Part shown: in pieces, positions 5,938 through 8,450 of the stretch
Layout of the letters: the number at the start of each line of letters is the position of its first letter
Position numbering within the stretch: the stretch's first letter is position 1
From: Ardenticatenia bacterium
GTDB lineage: Bacteria; Chloroflexota; Anaerolineae; Aggregatilineales; Ch27
NCBI GenBank assembly: GCA_026983935.1
Contig: JALSTC010000681.1
Coordinates: 1 to 8,450, forward strand
DNA length: 8,450 nucleotides
Direction: 5' to 3'
The notes under the pieces: generated by a model
Seen by the model: the letters and a program-made list of their open reading frames with translations, nothing else
What the model was told of the DNA's origin: nothing
Database searches by the model: none
Made by a program: the position numbers and the translations under genes

Positions 5938-8450
5938 ATACCGCGCTGCAGCGTCCTCTGCACTGATCGCCTCGTTCAGCAGCACTATCTGATGCAGTTC
6001 ACCGAGCCAGGGGCGGTTACCGGAGGACTCGTTCGCCAGCAGCAGGGGATATTCGGCATCCCAGTTGGAGAGATCACCGCCCACTGTGCCGCCGACTGCG
6101 TCCACACCATTGATATAGATGTGGGCCTCCCCATCCGCACTGCGGGTGTAGACCACGTGAGTCAGATCGGTTGTGGCCGTTCCCGCTTCTGTGGTGAGGG
6201 ACGGGCGGCCATTGTCATCGGTCTCGGTGGTGCGCAGCCGCACGTCGAATACATCAGATGGCAGGTCGTCCCACAGCCCCTGGCCGAGTGTCAGGTTGCG
6301 GCGGTTGGCGTCGGCAGAGAGAGAAAATATCCGCGCCGGGCCGCTTTGTGTGGTATTGGCCGGTCTGATCCAGGCCTCCAGTGTAAGCTCGCCCGCTGCC
6401 CGAATGGCTGCGGTAGGGCCTGCGGCTGGCACCGCTGATCGGATGGTGGTTGGACTGTTCACAGCAAGAAAGCCGTCTCCCCAGCTCACCGCCGCGGGGT
6501 CGTCAATCGTCAGGTCCAGGCCGTAGAGTCCGGCGCTGTCATGGATGACGGTGCCCGTCCCTTCGTCAAACGTATACGCCACCTGCACACCGCGTGTCAC
6601 TTCCGGGATGGCCGCGGCTTCCTCCCCGGACTCGTCGGGCGACCCCGGCGGTGTGCTGCCCAGATTCTCATAGAGCAGCACGGCGGGATTCTCCCAGCCG
6701 ATGGAGATGATATCAAGGTCGCCGTCACCGTCCATATCGGCCACCTGTGTGCCGTCATGATGCTCATCGCCGGTGTATACCGGATGTGTGGCCCATGTGT
6801 TGCCCGTACCGTCCACGTTCTCAAAGACGGCCACCATCGCATTCTCCGGGCTGCGGAGGTTATGCTCGCCGGAGATCACATCCAGGTCGCCATCGCCATC
6901 CATATCCTGCACGTCCAGGCTCATCGGCCCGATGATGGTGGCGATGGGGTGCTCCGTCCAGGGCAGGGTGGGATCGTCGCCCGCTTCATACCATGCCAGC
7001 AGGCCCTGCGTGTTGATCGCTTCGTAGCCGACGATCGCGTCCAGCCGCCCATCACCGTTGATGTCAGCCAGACGATTGCGATCCGGGTTGTTTTCCGTTT
7101 CGAACAGGGTGAATGCCGTCCAGCCGCCGTCCTCATTGCGCAGCCAGCGTGTACCCAGCAGCAGGTCAGCATCGCCATCGCCATCAATATCTCCGGCGCT
7201 GAGGGCTTCATCCTGCGAAACATCGCTGATGACGCGCCAGCCCCAGGCTTCCCCTGCAGGATCGGCGGGCACGGTCAGCATCTGCACACCCTGATCCGAT
7301 TCATGCCAGGACAGGGCGATGCCTGTGGTTCCATCAGGCAGTGTCAGCACGGCCACTCCCTGCAGAAAGTCTCCGCGAGCCTCCGGAATGTTATCATGCA
7401 GTGTGAATGAGCCGCTGCCATCATTCTCCGCCCAGATGAACGTCGCGCTGGTGGTTTTGCCCGTTGTGCCCAGGACATCCATATCACCGTCGCCGTCGAA
7501 ATCATAAGCCAGCGCCATGTTGTTCAGCGGGTCACCGAAGGGCTGGCGCGGCCAGGCGGCTGCCAGTGTGCCGGGATTTTCATACCAGAATCCCCCGGCG
7601 GCAATATCTGGCAGGCCATCGCCATTGAGATCGACAGGTTGAACAAAGACCGCTCGCCAGGGACGATCTGCATCCACCACGTGGCGCTGCCAGTTGTCCA
7701 GGGAGGGAGAGCCTGCTTCGCCGGTCTCCGCCTCCTCGGGACTGGCCGTTGCTTCGCTGCCGCTGTCGGACGGCACGGCAAGCCCCTCGTTCAGCCAGAT
7801 GTCCAGACGCGGTGTTTCCCAGTTGTAGGGTTTGCCGAGAATATCAAGGTCACCATCGCCATCCAGGTCTGCTATCCGCGATTCGTGGTTGCCATAGCCT
7901 GTCGCCAGCTCGAATGGGTAGAAGTTCCCTTCGCCGTCGCCGGCGAACAGCCACATGCCTGCATCTTCATTGCCGCCGTCCAGCCGCATTTCTGCCATGA
8001 AGATATCCAGATTGCCATCAGCATTGAAGTCTACAATCTGGAGACTGTGCCCGTGATCCACGTTTTCCAGCAGTTCATGCTTCTCCCAGCATCCGGAGTC
8101 AGTCGGATCGCCCGTGCAGGTGTACCAGCGCATTGGCCCTTCATCATCGCCGGGCGACATAACAACCTCTGGACGACCGCCGGGTATCAGGTCGGCGGCA
8201 GCGATCCGCGTCTGGCGTGGGATGTTGTCTATCAGGTAGGCGCTGAAGGTGCCATCGCCCTCATATTTGAGCCAGTGGCTCGCGGCAAGCAGATCGTTCA
8301 GCCCGTCCCCATCAATATCGGCCAGGGCCAGCCCTTCGCCATCACTTTCAAAAATCGGGGAATAGCTCCACGGCCCGGCACTGCGCGGGTCGTCCGGGAT
8401 GTCGGCCAGCATCACCGCTCCGGCGAACTGGTTCCAGAACACAAACTCGC
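5923..8450 (-). CDS. FG-GAP/VCBS-repeat beta-propeller protein with C-terminal LamG-like domain, 5' end outside window
   Basis: Probably an extracytoplasmic calcium-binding surface or secreted protein; its true function is not recognisable. The frame is open to the right edge. The GTG at 8442 is preceded in frame by GAG TTT, so it is not taken as the start, and the signal peptide cannot be seen. Numbering from 8442, nine intact loops of pattern D-x-[D/N]-[G/A]-D-G-x-x-D begin at residues 42, 138, 192, 271, 314, 418, 460, 513 and 569, with degenerate copies near 84 and 366. They fall in two groups, four then seven, separated by an acidic Ser/Pro/Glu linker (221-251). A second acidic linker (596-617) leads to a LamG_3/concanavalin-like domain at 618-839, marked by VAYTFDEGTG, ELTLEAWIRP, IYINGVD and WLGELHQIVL. 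The only cysteines are C109 and C118. There is no visible sortase, PEP-CTERM or other C-terminal anchor. Such propeller/LamG fusions are often adhesins or polysaccharide binders or lyases; no catalytic residues are evident here. Confidence 0.93.
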   Translation of the reverse strand, partial: EFVFWNQFAGAVMLADIPDDPRSAGPWSYSPIFESDGEGLALADIDGDGLNDLLAASHWLKYEGDGTFSAYLIDNIPRQTRIAAADLIPGGRPEVVMSPGDDEGPMRWYTCTGDPTDSGCWEKHELLENVDHGHSLQIVDFNADGNLDIFMAEMRLDGGNEDAGMWLFAGDGEGNFYPFELATGYGNHESRIADLDGDGDLDILGKPYNWETPRLDIWLNEGLAVPSDSGSEATASPEEAETGEAGSPSLDNWQRHVVDADRPWRAVFVQPVDLNGDGLPDIAAGGFWYENPGTLAAAWPRQPFGDPLNNMALAYDFDGDGDMDVLGTTGKTTSATFIWAENDGSGSFTLHDNIPEARGDFLQGVAVLTLPDGTTGIALSWHESDQGVQMLTVPADPAGEAWGWRVISDVSQDEALSAGDIDGDGDADLLLGTRWLRNEDGGWTAFTLFETENNPDRNRLADINGDGRLDAIVGYEAINTQGLLAWYEAGDDPTLPWTEHPIATIIGPMSLDVQDMDGDGDLDVISGEHNLRSPENAMVAVFENVDGTGNTWATHPVYTGDEHHDGTQVADMDGDGDLDIISIGWENPAVLLYENLGSTPPGSPDESGEEAAAIPEVTRGVQVAYTFDEGTGTVIHDSAGLYGLDLTIDDPAAVSWGDGFLAVNSPTTIRSAVPAAGPTAAIRAAGELTLEAWIRPANTTQSGPARIFSLSADANRRNLTLGQGLWDDLPSDVFDVRLRTTETDDNGRPSLTTEAGTATTDLTHVVYTRSADGEAHIYINGVDAVGGTVGGDLSNWDAEYPLLLANESSGNRPWLGELHQIVLLNEAISAEDAAARYAAGP
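6712..8319 (-). repeat. Imperfect coding repeats for calcium-binding VCBS loops
   Basis: Nine 27-base units encode the DxDGDGxxD-type loop: 8319-8293, 8031-8005, 7869-7843, 7632-7606, 7503-7477, 7191-7165, 7065-7039, 6906-6880 and 6738-6712. Degenerate units lie at 8193-8167 and about 7347-7315. On the plus strand they read as variants of GTCGCCATCGCCATCCA. Spacing varies from roughly 125 to 285 bases, as expected for blades of a beta-propeller rather than a tandem DNA satellite. Synonymous sites differ between copies, so they are old protein repeats, not recent duplications. Confidence 0.85.

Noticed and set aside
6541..7410. A 289-codon plus-strand frame opposite the VCBS repeats
   Set aside because: Its repetitive His/Ile/Val pattern is simply the reverse complement of the DGDG-coding repeats.
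6712..8319. Periodic plus-strand motif GTCGCCATCGCCATC considered as a CRISPR or DNA repeat array
   Set aside because: Spacing is irregular and copies differ at synonymous sites. They encode calcium loops in a continuous open frame.

Overview
The window is a compact run of bacterial genes, all on the minus strand and read from right to left. By eye it is GC-rich, roughly 60%. It holds the middle of an ABC-transporter-dependent surface polysaccharide locus, downstream of the 3' part of a very large calcium-loop beta-propeller protein. There is no tRNA, rRNA, CRISPR array, insertion sequence or phage gene.

Layout in transcription order: (1) 8450-5923, the C-terminal 841 residues of an FG-GAP/VCBS-repeat protein ending in a LamG-like (concanavalin-type) domain, with its N-terminus outside the window; (2) a 142-base gap with two small hairpins and an AT-rich stretch that could hold a promoter; (3) 5780-4782, a family 2 glycosyltransferase; (4) a 98-base gap; (5) 4683-3700, wzm, the permease of a polysaccharide ABC exporter; (6) about 20 bases later, wzt, its ATPase with a C-terminal glycan-recognition domain; (7) 12 bases later, 2371-1232, a GT4/GT-B glycosyltransferase; (8) overlapping by an ATGA, 1235 to the left edge, a second GT4 glycosyltransferase whose last residues are outside the window.

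The glycosyltransferases would build an undecaprenyl-linked glycan on the inner face of the membrane, and Wzm/Wzt would flip or export the finished chain. A Wzt with a full C-terminal domain suggests, from the O9a/O12 O-antigen systems, that the exported chain carries a recognised terminal structure. No capping methyltransferase or kinase, initiating transferase, ligase or polymerase is seen here, so the locus must continue to the left or elsewhere. The propeller/LamG protein looks extracytoplasmic. Whether it belongs to the same transcription unit is open.

Taxonomy is uncertain. The Wzm and GT2 sequences resemble, from memory, versions common in Chloroflexota and Cyanobacteria, but nothing in the window fixes this. 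The genes belong to known families. The least ordinary features are the double-propeller plus LamG architecture, an apparent insertion of about 25-30 residues in a Wzm loop, and a CxxC where the second GT4 normally has a glycine-rich N-terminal loop.
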